In this document: positions 41,808 to 48,706 of the stretch, piece after piece | Position numbering within the stretch: the first letter of the stretch is position 1 | Layout of the letters: each line of letters begins with the position of its first letter | From: SZUA-229 sp964531165 | GTDB lineage: Bacteria; Pseudomonadota; Gammaproteobacteria; SZUA-229 | DNA: 48,706 bases | Reading direction: 5' to 3' | Assembly: GCA_964531165.1 (NCBI GenBank) | Contig: CAZHEA010000017.1 | Coordinates: 1 to 48,706 of the forward strand | Notes under the pieces: generated by a model | What the model saw: only the letters and a program-made list of their open reading frames with translations | What the model was told of the DNA's origin: nothing | Databases searched by the model: none | Program-made: the position numbers and the translations under genes

Positions 41808-44741
41808 ATGTCGTCTGTTGATTTGAAGCCCGCTCAGGTTCACCCCGCATTCCAGTGGAAACGCTCAGAGCGAATTGATTCACTCAATATCACCATTGAA
41901 GAGTACGAACATATAAAAACCGGCGCCGTACACTACCATCTGGCTGCTGAAAATAACGAGAATGTTTTTCTGGTTGCGCTACGCACCATTCCCACTGACT
42001 CCACAGGTGTGGCGCATATGCTTGAGCATACCGCCTTATGTGGCAGCGAACGGTTTCCGGTACGTGACCCGTTCTTTATGATGATTCGTCGATCCCTCAA
42101 CACTTTTATGAATGCATTTACTAGCAGTGACTGGACGGCTTACCCGTTTGCCAGCCAGAACCGCAAAGATTTCGACAATCTGATGGATGTATATCTGGAC
42201 GCTGTATTTTTTTCACGCTTACATGAACTGGATTTTGCTCAGGAAGGTCATCGCTTTGAGTTTGAAACCGCTGATGATCCCTCCACGCCGCTGGTTTACA
42301 AAGGCGTTGTATTCAATGAAATGAAAGGCGCGATGAGCTCTCCGGTGAGTACCTTGTGGCAAACCGTAACTGAGCATTTATTTCCCACTACTACCTATCA
42401 TTACAATTCAGGAGGTGAGCCGGAAAATATTCCTGATCTGAGTTATCAGCAGTTAAAAGATTTTTACAAAGTACACTATCACCCGTCGAATTCAGTATTT
42501 ATGACCTTCGGTGATATTCCCGCGTTTGAACATCACCAGGTATTTGAGACAAAGGCCCTAAGTCGTTTTGAAAAACTCGGCGTAGAAATTAAAGTTGATG
42601 ATGAGAAACGTTACAGCGAGCCTAAGAATTTTGAAAGCAGATACGCTTTCGATGAAGAAGACACCAAAGCCAAAACCCATGTTGTTATTAGCTGGTTACT
42701 GGGGCGCAGTACTTCGTTAGAGGATATGTTGCAGGCACATTTAATGTCCAGCGTATTATTGGATAATTCTGCTTCGCCGCTACTGCAGGCATTAGAAACC
42801 ACTGATTTAGGTGCGTCACCTTCGCCATTATGCGGCCTCGAAGACTCTAATCGTGAAATGAGTTTTATGTGCGGGCTGGAAGCAACAGAAGCAGAGCATG
42901 CGGATGCAATTGAAAAGTTGATATTAGATATACTGGAAAATGTAGCTGAAAATGGCGTAGATCAATCACAGGTTGAAGCCGTGTTACATCAGCTGGAATT
43001 AGGCCAGCGTGAAATTGGCGGTGATGGTTACCCTTATGGTATGCAATTAATTCTAGGCGGCCTGTCGGCGGCAATTCATCGTGGTGATCCGATGGCGGTA
43101 ATGAACATTGAACCGGTGTTAGAGCAGCTGCGTGATGATATTAAAGATCCGGAGTTTATTAAAAATCTGGTGAAGAAGAACTTATTAGAAAATAAGCACC
43201 GTATTCGTCTGGTGATGACACCGGATACAAATTTAAGCAAGGCCAAAGAAAAAGCTGAAGCCGATAAGCTGGCAGAAATTAAAGCCGGACTGTCTGAGCA
43301 ACAAAAACAAAATATTGTTGAATTAGCGGCAGCGCTAGAAAAAAGACAGAATGAAGAAGATGATATTAGTATTCTTCCAAAAGTCGGTTTAGAAGATGTA
43401 CCGGCAAAATTACAAATTCCCTGTGGTACATCAACAACACAGAATGAAATGCAGCTGGCATTTTTCGAGCAGGGTACCAACGGTTTAATTTATCAACAGC
43501 TGATTGTTGATATGCCAGAGCTGGATGAAGAACTAATTAATTTATTACCGGTTTATACCTACTGCTTAACTGAGCTTGGCTGTGGTGAAAAAGATTATTT
43601 ACAGTCACAGGCCTGGCAGGATGCGGTTAGTGGTGGTGTCAGCGCCTATACAACTGTGCGCGGATCGGTGGACAATGAGCAGGAAGTTAAAGCACATTTT
43701 GTTTTTTCAGGTAAAGCCCTGGCGAGAAACCATCAGCAGTTAAATGAGTTAATGTCGGAGATGCTGGAAAAAACGCGTTTTGATGAACTTGAACGAATTC
43801 GAGAACTGGTTGCACAAAAACGTGCGCGGCGCGAGCAAAGTGTTACCGGTCAGGGGCATAGTTTAGCGATGACGGCAGCGAGTAGTGGCATGAGTCCGGC
43901 GGCAAATTTAAGTCATCGTATATCCGGGTTACAGGGTATACAGCGATTGAAAAAGCTTGATGATTCATTAAACGATCCGAGTGCATTAAAAGCACTGGCA
44001 GAAAAATTTAACGCGATTCATCAGCAGGTAATTAATGCGCCGCGTAAATATTTATCGATTGCAGAAAAAGAATCACAGGCTGATATTGAAAAAGATATTC
44101 AAACCTACTGGTCGGGTAAAGGTAATCAGACAAACACACAGTTTAGTTTAGCGCCGGTTAAACAGCAGGTTAAACAGGCATGGCTAACCAGTACGCAGGT
44201 TAACTTTAGTGCAAAATCCTATCCAACGGTTAGCGTAAGTCATGAAGATGCTGCGGCACTATCCGTGCTTGGCGGCTTTTTACGTAATGGCTTTTTACAT
44301 CGGGTGATTCGTGAGCAGGGCGGAGCTTATGGTGGCGGAGCAAGCCACGAGCCGGCAAATGCCTGCTTCCGTTTTTTCTCTTACCGTGACCCGCGTTTAG
44401 CTGAAACTCTCAATGATTTTGATAAATCAATTGAATGGCTGTTAAATGAAAATCACACTGAGCTGCAGGTAGAAGAGGCTATACTGGGCATTATTGGTGG
44501 TATGGATAAACCCGGCTCACCAGCAGGGGAAGCCAAGCAGGCTTATCATAATGAGCTATACGGGCGCACACCAGAACAGCGCCAGCTGTATCGTGAACGA
44601 GTGTTAAAAGTTACCGTTGATGATTTAAAGCGTGTTGGTGAAAAATATTTGAAGCCCGAAAATGCCAGTGTTGCAGTTGTAACCGGTCCGGCAAATGAAG
44701 GCACTGTCAAAGATCTGGGGCTGGAAATATTTAATTTATAA
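41808..44741 (+). CDS. M16C insulinase-family metalloprotease (PreP-like)
   Basis: 977 residues. The start at 41808 is chosen over a GTG at 41796 because GGAAG lies 6 bases before it. The inverted zinc motif is HMLEH (His70, Glu73, His74), followed by TALCGSERFPVRDPFFMM, the presequence-protease signature. The third zinc ligand should be a Glu about 75-100 residues later in YKGVVFNEMKGAMSSP. Four M16 domains are consistent with the length, with the middle linker near 450-520 (EKAEADKLAEIKAGLSEQQK). Such enzymes form a closed chamber that degrades short unfolded peptides. No signal peptide is present, so it should be cytoplasmic. Confidence 0.93.
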   Translation: MSSVDLKPAQVHPAFQWKRSERIDSLNITIEEYEHIKTGAVHYHLAAENNENVFLVALRTIPTDSTGVAHMLEHTALCGSERFPVRDPFFMMIRRSLNTFMNAFTSSDWTAYPFASQNRKDFDNLMDVYLDAVFFSRLHELDFAQEGHRFEFETADDPSTPLVYKGVVFNEMKGAMSSPVSTLWQTVTEHLFPTTTYHYNSGGEPENIPDLSYQQLKDFYKVHYHPSNSVFMTFGDIPAFEHHQVFETKALSRFEKLGVEIKVDDEKRYSEPKNFESRYAFDEEDTKAKTHVVISWLLGRSTSLEDMLQAHLMSSVLLDNSASPLLQALETTDLGASPSPLCGLEDSNREMSFMCGLEATEAEHADAIEKLILDILENVAENGVDQSQVEAVLHQLELGQREIGGDGYPYGMQLILGGLSAAIHRGDPMAVMNIEPVLEQLRDDIKDPEFIKNLVKKNLLENKHRIRLVMTPDTNLSKAKEKAEADKLAEIKAGLSEQQKQNIVELAAALEKRQNEEDDISILPKVGLEDVPAKLQIPCGTSTTQNEMQLAFFEQGTNGLIYQQLIVDMPELDEELINLLPVYTYCLTELGCGEKDYLQSQAWQDAVSGGVSAYTTVRGSVDNEQEVKAHFVFSGKALARNHQQLNELMSEMLEKTRFDELERIRELVAQKRARREQSVTGQGHSLAMTAASSGMSPAANLSHRISGLQGIQRLKKLDDSLNDPSALKALAEKFNAIHQQVINAPRKYLSIAEKESQADIEKDIQTYWSGKGNQTNTQFSLAPVKQQVKQAWLTSTQVNFSAKSYPTVSVSHEDAAALSVLGGFLRNGFLHRVIREQGGAYGGGASHEPANACFRFFSYRDPRLAETLNDFDKSIEWLLNENHTELQVEEAILGIIGGMDKPGSPAGEAKQAYHNELYGRTPEQRQLYRERVLKVTVDDLKRVGEKYLKPENASVAVVTGPANEGTVKDLGLEIFNL

Positions 44742-44747
44742 CCATCA

Positions 44748-44782
44748 AAGTCATTGGCGATAGAAAGACTCGCCAATGACTT
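44748..44782 (+). terminator. Strong hairpin after the M16C protease
   Basis: Perfect 13-base arms AAGTCATTGGCGA (44748-44760) and TCGCCAATGACTT (44770-44782) are separated by a 9-base loop, 6 bases after the stop codon. The downstream bases CTTATAGTT are only partly T-rich, so termination may need the left-hand A-tract or Rho; still, this is the clearest end-of-operon hairpin in the window. Confidence 0.65.
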
Positions 44783-44823
44783 CTTATAGTTAACATGTAG
44801 TAGTATTAATATAATAATCAGTC

Positions 44824-45105
44824 ATGCACATCCTATTAATAAAACTTAATCTTCACATTCCCAACGCCCACTCGCTGAAAGAAAAACGCAAACAGATAAA
44901 AAGTTTAAAAGACAGATTGAGTCATCGCTTCAATGCATCCGTTGCCGAAATAGATAATCTGGATAACTGGCAAACATCTGTCATTGGCCTGTGTTTGTTA
45001 AGTAACGATAAGTCTTATTTAGACAAACAATACAGCTTGATAGAAAATGTCGTGTTGGAGTATGTTGAGCTGGAGTTAATTTCAGCTGATCGGGAGTGGT
45101 TATAA
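44824..45105 (+). CDS. DUF503/YlxP-family protein
   Basis: 93 residues with the DUF503 pattern: MHILLIKLNLHIPNAHSLKEKRKQIKSLKDRLSHRFNASVAEIDNLDNWQTSVIGLCLLSND. The SLKEKR helix and the SVAEID strand are the family's marks. In Gram-positive bacteria such proteins are coded in the ribosome-maturation nusA-rbfA cluster and are thought to bind RNA or ribosomes. No reaction is known. It is preceded by the M16C gene and a strong hairpin, and stands alone here. Confidence 0.85.
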   Translation: MHILLIKLNLHIPNAHSLKEKRKQIKSLKDRLSHRFNASVAEIDNLDNWQTSVIGLCLLSNDKSYLDKQYSLIENVVLEYVELELISADREWL

Positions 45106-45123
45106 ACTATGCCTCAATTGCGT

Positions 45124-45153
45124 CATTCGCGAATGCTTGTGACGGGAATCCAG
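45124..45153 (+). repeat. Palindrome with an AATCCAG-type repeat tail
   Basis: The perfect palindrome CATTCGCGAATG (45124-45135) runs into ATGCTTGTGACGGGAATCCAG (45133-45153), which matches the ATGCTT...AATCCAG ends of the repeats at 10.77 and 31.28 kb. It looks like a partial third copy. It lies 18 bases after the DUF503 stop. Confidence 0.45.
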
Positions 45154-45251
45154 CGGCTTTTCAATGTTTTAATCTGCGCAGATATTAAGACGAAAATCTA
45201 AAGATAACGATCTAAACACGCCTACGATATATTTATTTTTTAGGTTGGACT

Positions 45252-45277
45252 AATTGTTTCCAATCTTAGAAACAATT
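45252..45277 (-). terminator. Hairpin between convergent DUF503 and permease genes
   Basis: Perfect 9-base arms AATTGTTTC (45252-45260) and GAAACAATT (45269-45277) with an 8-base loop. A second small stem, TGCCT/AGGCA, lies a few bases closer to the permease on the minus strand. No T-run follows either, so an end-of-transcript role for the permease is possible but not shown. Confidence 0.4.
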
Positions 45278-45330
45278 GATCTCTGGCATGCCTTTTTCAG
45301 GCACACCTTTTATTTTCTTAATATTCAATA

Positions 45331-46626
45331 TTATATTACTCGGGGTTTAATCTGTCTTTTTGTGATTTTTCGAAGCAAGAATTCTGTCATTGCCGCGATA
45401 AAGATAAAACCAGCAAGAACGCTTACAATATGACCTGATTCTCTGGTTACATAAATAAGTGCAAGTACCATCGCACTAAAACTTAAAAAACCAGCTATAA
45501 AAACTAAAACCCGTGATGCACCCGTTTTGGAAACAATCTTTAAATGTCCTGCGTGAGTCACAGTATGAACGAATAAAATTGATATTGATCCAATAGCGGC
45601 TATTTCAGACAAATCAAATAATAAAGATAAAATAATAATTAAAATACCACTAATAATTAATCCCTCTCTACTATGAGCAATAGGTTTTCCAAATACGGAG
45701 GGTAGCTCTCCATCCTTTGCTAACTGATAAGTTACATTTGTGACAGCATACAAATTAGCATTAATAGCAGATGCGGTAGCAATTAATGCGGTAATGGCTA
45801 CAACAGTAAAACCGACCTGACCAAATATGGGTAATGCGGCTTCTGCTAATGCAAAGTCCTTAGCTGCGATTATTTTATCAACGGGTAAATTACCAAAAAC
45901 AGCAAATGCAATACCAACATATAGAACCATAACTAATAAAATTGCAGTCATCATTGCTCTTGGAAGTGTTTTAGCCGGGTCAGGCATGTCTTCTGCCGTA
46001 TTAGTAATAACCCGAAACCCCTCAAAAGCAAAAAAAGTAATCGCCAGGCTGAAAAATATATCTTTACTGGACGGGTAATAGCGCGGAGACAATAGAGAAG
46101 GATCCAGATAGATAATGCCGACAATAGATAGCACTGTTAAAACTGCAAACTTGATTCCAACTGTTACTCTTTCCCAGACGGCAACATCTTTTGCTCCTTT
46201 TAAATTAATCAGAACAAACAGAATGATAATTCCACTTGAAAATAAATGATGCCATAAAGACGATGCTTCATTAACAGGTAAAAATGTAACCGCATAGTTA
46301 CCAAATGCTTTAGCTATCAAACTTAAAGAAACAATGGCAGAAAAGTACAGCATGATTCCCATGGTGCCAGTAAAAAAACCAGTACCGTAAGCCTGTGACA
46401 GGTATTCTATTATGCCGCCGGAGGAGGGGTAACGAGCGCCCAGCTTGCCTAAAGAATAGCCACTGAATAAGGCAATAATGCCACCGATAATGAATGAAAT
46501 GTAAACGGCGCTTCCAGAGATGGCACTTGCTTCGCCGAGCAGTGCAAAGATACCTGCGCCGACCATAGCGCCTATTCCCATTGAAACTGCAGACCAGAAG
46601 CCTATTGGTTTTTTCGATTTATGCAT
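45331..46626 (-). CDS. APC-superfamily amino-acid permease
   Basis: 431 residues with about twelve membrane helices. The first helix carries the substrate-binding break of the superfamily (GIGAMVGAGIFALLGEAS). The YPSSGGIIEYLSQAYG segment is the usual helix 2-3 region. EGFRVITNTAEDMPDPAKTLPRAM is the typical helix 6 region with the conserved Glu-Asp-Met-x-(D/N)-P-x-(K/R). The substrate, probably an amino acid or polyamine, cannot be deduced. It is not in an operon that I can see. Confidence 0.9.
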   Translation of the reverse strand: MHKSKKPIGFWSAVSMGIGAMVGAGIFALLGEASAISGSAVYISFIIGGIIALFSGYSLGKLGARYPSSGGIIEYLSQAYGTGFFTGTMGIMLYFSAIVSLSLIAKAFGNYAVTFLPVNEASSLWHHLFSSGIIILFVLINLKGAKDVAVWERVTVGIKFAVLTVLSIVGIIYLDPSLLSPRYYPSSKDIFFSLAITFFAFEGFRVITNTAEDMPDPAKTLPRAMMTAILLVMVLYVGIAFAVFGNLPVDKIIAAKDFALAEAALPIFGQVGFTVVAITALIATASAINANLYAVTNVTYQLAKDGELPSVFGKPIAHSREGLIISGILIIILSLLFDLSEIAAIGSISILFVHTVTHAGHLKIVSKTGASRVLVFIAGFLSFSAMVLALIYVTRESGHIVSVLAGFIFIAAMTEFLLRKITKRQIKPRVI

Positions 46627-46866
46627 ACTAAAATTTACGTTGTTGGGTTAAGTAACAAGCTGCTTTTGCATAAATGCGGGCCATAAATGTGGGTCAGGGA
46701 CTAATATTAGAATCAATTTGTCTTTGCCCGGGCTTGCGTTAATGCTGAATACTGCCGGCTTAAAAGTTAAGCAACTTTTGTCGTGCTATTATAGCGAAGT
46801 AGTATATAAACACTTCACTTTTTGAGTTAGGCAACGGCGTATTTTCTGTGCAATAATGAATATTTA

Positions 46867-47115
46867 TTATGTGTTTATTAGATATAGCACTATTAGAATA
46901 ACAAACATCCCAATAAACATATACTTTCCTATATTTGTTCTTTCTTTTTTTCTTCGCTTAATAAGTAACTTAACTTTATAATTTGGTAACTCTGAACAGT
47001 GTGGGCAATTGATCTGCGTTTTAAAATAAAATAGTTCACATCGTTCGCATCTATTCTGCTGCTTGCGGCGTTCTGTAAGTTCTCTTGCACGTTCTATCGC
47101 CCATGATATTGACAT
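46867..47115 (-). CDS. Small zinc-ribbon membrane protein
   Basis: 82 residues. A basic N-terminal helix (SISWAIERARELTERRKQQNR) is followed by a likely zinc ribbon of two CxxC pairs (CERC at about 23-26 and CPHC at about 37-40). A basic stretch (LLIKRRKKERTN) then leads into one C-terminal membrane helix (YMFIGMFVILIVLYLI). It would be a tail-anchored protein with a cytoplasmic zinc ribbon. I do not recognise the family. The ATG at 47115 is weakly supported by a ribosome-binding site. Confidence 0.6.
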   Translation of the reverse strand: MSISWAIERARELTERRKQQNRCERCELFYFKTQINCPHCSELPNYKVKLLIKRRKKERTNIGKYMFIGMFVILIVLYLINT

Positions 47116-47181
47116 TCAGGTTTAAGTCCTTATAGCGTAATGATTTAATAAATTAATGCTTTATGCAGTCAATTTTTACAG

Positions 47182-47211
47182 CACCTATCAACACCTATCA
47201 ACACCTATCAA
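47182..47211 (+). repeat. 10-base tandem repeat, three copies
   Basis: CACCTATCAA occurs three times in a row, running into the 55-base direct repeat at 47205. It lies upstream of the transposase and directly before the assembly gap. Confidence 0.9.
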
Positions 47212-47414
47212 GACACCCACCACAATTTGACAAGTATACACCCACAGGCGTAGCTTGATNNNNNNNNNNNNNNNNNNNNNNNNNNNNNNNNNNNNNNNNN
47301 NNNNNNNNNNNNNNNNNNNNNNNNNNNNNNNNNNNNNNNNNNNNNNNNNNNNNNNNNNNCTATCAAGACACCCACCACAATTTGACAAGTATACACCCAC
47401 AGGCGTAGCTTGAT
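47205..47414 (+). repeat. Direct 55-base repeat flanking the assembly gap
   Basis: The 55 bases at 47205-47259 (starting CTATCAAGACACCCACCACA, ending GGCGTAGCTTGAT) are identical to 47360-47414. Between them are 100 Ns (47260-47359), so at least two copies exist in tandem and more may be hidden. The second copy runs on to TGCATTCGCAAGATTAAAC before the transposase ATG. Confidence 0.9.
47260..47359. other. Scaffold gap of 100 N
   Basis: Exactly 100 undetermined bases, the usual placeholder for a gap of unknown length. The identical 55-base sequence on both sides suggests that an unresolved tandem array caused the break. Protein reading frames crossing it are artefacts. Confidence 0.98.
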
Positions 47415-47453
47415 TGCATTCGCAAGATTAAACATAACCTCAGGGAACAGAGT

Positions 47454-48449
47454 ATGCCAAAACCTCGCTATGCACAGATGTCACTCGAAGCCACCCCCTA
47501 TTATCACTGCATATCCCGTGTCGTTCGCAAAGCATATTTATGTGGCATCGATATATCAACCGGAGAGAGTTACGAGCATCGGCGTCAATGGTTAGAAGAT
47601 AAGCTGCTTGAATTAGCCCCGGTGTTTGCCATCAACATCTGCGCCTACGCCATAATGTCTAATCACTACCACCTGGTGCTACACATCAATAAAGCACAGG
47701 CCAGTCGTTGGAGCCATGATGAAGTCATACAGCGCTGGCATCAGCTTTTTAAAGGTAATGCCCTGTCTCAACGCCATCAGCAAAACACACCCCTTGGTGA
47801 ATCAGAGCGAGCAACACTAAAACAACAAGTTAAAATTTGGCGAGCTCGCCTCATGGACATCAGCTGGTTTATGCGCATCCTCAATGAAGACATTGCCCGA
47901 CAGGCGAATAAAGAAGATAACTGCACAGGACGCTTCTGGGAAGGGCGATACAAATCACAGGCCCTCTTAGACGAAACTGCCCTCGTAGCCTGCATGGCCT
48001 ATGTCGACTTAAACCCGATTCGTGCAAAACTCGCCAAAACATCGCAAACCTCAGACCATACCAGCATCAAACAAAGAATAAATGCCGCAACAAAAAGCCC
48101 GCACCCCAACCACAAACAGCAACAACCCAACGCCCTGTATCCCTTCGTCGGCAACCCACGAAAAGACATGCCCGAAGGTATCCCCATAAAACTAACCGAC
48201 TATATCGAATTAGTTAAATGGACAGGTAAGCAACAGCGCAGTGACAAACGCGGCTCAATTAAAACGCAGTTACCTGCCGCACTCCAACGATTAAACATAG
48301 AAGCAGATCAGTGGCTACACGTAACAGCGCATTTTGAAAGTAAACTAAAAGGTCTGGTAGGCTCAGTCAGTCACCTTAAAACCGCCTGCAAAAAACTAGG
48401 CTATAAGCGCAATATATTCAAGCAAAGTTGTGCCCCATTTTTTCCGTAA
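47454..48449 (+). CDS. REP-associated tyrosine (HUH, Y1) transposase
   Basis: 331 residues. The start MPKPRYAQMSLEATPYYHCISRVVRKAYLCGID and the YEHRRQWLEDKL segment mark a well-known RAYT/IS200-like branch. The HUH motif is His71-Tyr72-His73 in AIMSNHYHLVLHI, and the catalytic Tyr is probably Tyr183 in MAYVDLNPIRA. A helical domain in the last 90 residues is usual for this branch. The sequence looks intact. Such single-domain transposases process single-stranded ends of dispersed palindromes and are often domesticated. It sits behind the tandem repeats; the bases before the ATG (CAGGGAACAGAGT) contain a fair ribosome binding site. Confidence 0.92.
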   Translation: MPKPRYAQMSLEATPYYHCISRVVRKAYLCGIDISTGESYEHRRQWLEDKLLELAPVFAINICAYAIMSNHYHLVLHINKAQASRWSHDEVIQRWHQLFKGNALSQRHQQNTPLGESERATLKQQVKIWRARLMDISWFMRILNEDIARQANKEDNCTGRFWEGRYKSQALLDETALVACMAYVDLNPIRAKLAKTSQTSDHTSIKQRINAATKSPHPNHKQQQPNALYPFVGNPRKDMPEGIPIKLTDYIELVKWTGKQQRSDKRGSIKTQLPAALQRLNIEADQWLHVTAHFESKLKGLVGSVSHLKTACKKLGYKRNIFKQSCAPFFP

Positions 48450-48706
48450 AAATTTAACTGAATAAAATTCATTGTGTGACTTCAGCTATTCAGCTGAAAA
48501 ATACGGCGCCTGAAAATCGGGTGTTATTGTCTACTGCTGTATTGTTTAACTAAAACTTTAAAACTCTATCTTTAAAATAATCAATATAGAAGATAATGCG
48601 GGTGATTTTTGGGTTTTATATATTTGTTGTAATGGGTGTCCTTGTAAGGTTGCCAGCACTGGAATAATGAGGAGCTAATCGGCCTGATTATTTTAAACAC
48701 TTTTAG
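48450..48706. other. Non-coding tail downstream of the transposase
   Basis: No gene is supported in this last stretch. It contains TGGGTGTCCTTGTAAGGTT (48633-48651), which resembles the reverse complement of the upstream CACCTATCAAGACACCCA repeat with two or three small gaps, and may be the far end of the transposase-linked element. Confidence 0.35.

Noticed and set aside
43076..43480. A minus-strand, Ser/Cys/Phe-rich frame inside the M16C protease
   Set aside because: Composition is that of an antisense shadow of an acidic, Lys/Glu-rich linker.
47182..47414. A CRISPR array in the repeats before the transposase
   Set aside because: The copies are contiguous or separated by a gap, have no unique spacers of regular length, and no cas gene is near.
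47188..47435. Two minus-strand reading frames across the scaffold gap (47188-47400 and 47208-47435)
   Set aside because: They run through 100 undetermined bases and consist of the repeated 55-base unit on either side, so they are artefacts of the gap.

Overview
The window looks like a draft or metagenome-assembled chromosome piece (an exact 100-N scaffold gap lies at 47260-47359) from a non-enteric, probably aquatic or sediment gammaproteobacterium that can respire nitrous oxide. The evidence is the gene set: a YciO / site-2 protease / TrpS / ScpA / ScpB / RluB neighbourhood typical of Gammaproteobacteria, an NhaA-NhaR sodium/proton antiporter pair, a complete nosRZDFYL cluster with a Tat-exported NosZ, an RND efflux operon and a large YcbZ-like Lon protease. 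Base composition is moderate and coding density high. The species cannot be named from the sequence.

Layout. 1-2.6 kb: end of a tRNA-Leu(CAA), a YciI-family protein and a hybrid histidine kinase, all on the minus strand. 2.8-7.1 kb: plus-strand housekeeping run yciO, site-2 protease, trpS, scpA, scpB. 7.1-18.6 kb: a mixed block separating scpB from rluB, genes that are neighbours in many relatives. It holds a short rod-protein-like polypeptide plus an HEGAH metalloprotease-like protein, a minus-strand set (lipoprotein rhodanese, VC0807-like membrane protein, TRIC-like channel), nhaR-nhaA, an HPF-like protein, a BacNav-type ion channel with an unusually acidic filter, a PDC-like sensor, a PilZ protein and a tandem cNMP-fold/rhodanese protein. 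18.6-21.8 kb: rluB overlapping a periplasmic double-thioredoxin protein, then a COG0523 GTPase. 22.1-31.2 kb: a ferritin-like gene divergent from nosR, followed by nosZ, nosD, nosF, nosY and nosL. 31.4-32.0 kb: a RelE/ParE-Phd toxin-antitoxin pair. 32.2-37.6 kb: a TetR-TolC-RND operon without an adaptor gene. 37.6-46.6 kb: an unknown exported coiled-coil protein, a Lon-family protease, an M16C metallopeptidase, a YlxP/DUF503 protein and an APC permease. 46.9-48.7 kb: a zinc-ribbon membrane miniprotein and a REP-associated (HUH, Y1) transposase behind tandem repeats and the gap.

How the parts work together. The clearest system is nitrous-oxide respiration: NosR (electron delivery and regulation), NosZ (reductase), NosDFY (copper-site maturation ABC system) and NosL (copper lipoprotein). 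A Crp/Fnr-type box lies between nosR and the divergent ferritin-like gene, at activator spacing from a possible -10 on each side, so the two may be co-regulated. The TetR gene sits directly behind a 30-bp perfect palindrome that contains its own -10 element, a compact autoregulatory design for the efflux operon.

The non-coding DNA is rich in palindromes. There are three intergenic loci of a TGTAGGTGCGAAT-type dispersed palindrome (15.95, 20.7, 30.6 kb), one of them inside a MITE-like 196-bp element with 27-bp terminal inverted repeats. There are also degenerate AATCCAG-type repeats and the tandem array at the transposase. No CRISPR array, rRNA, prophage or plasmid origin was seen.
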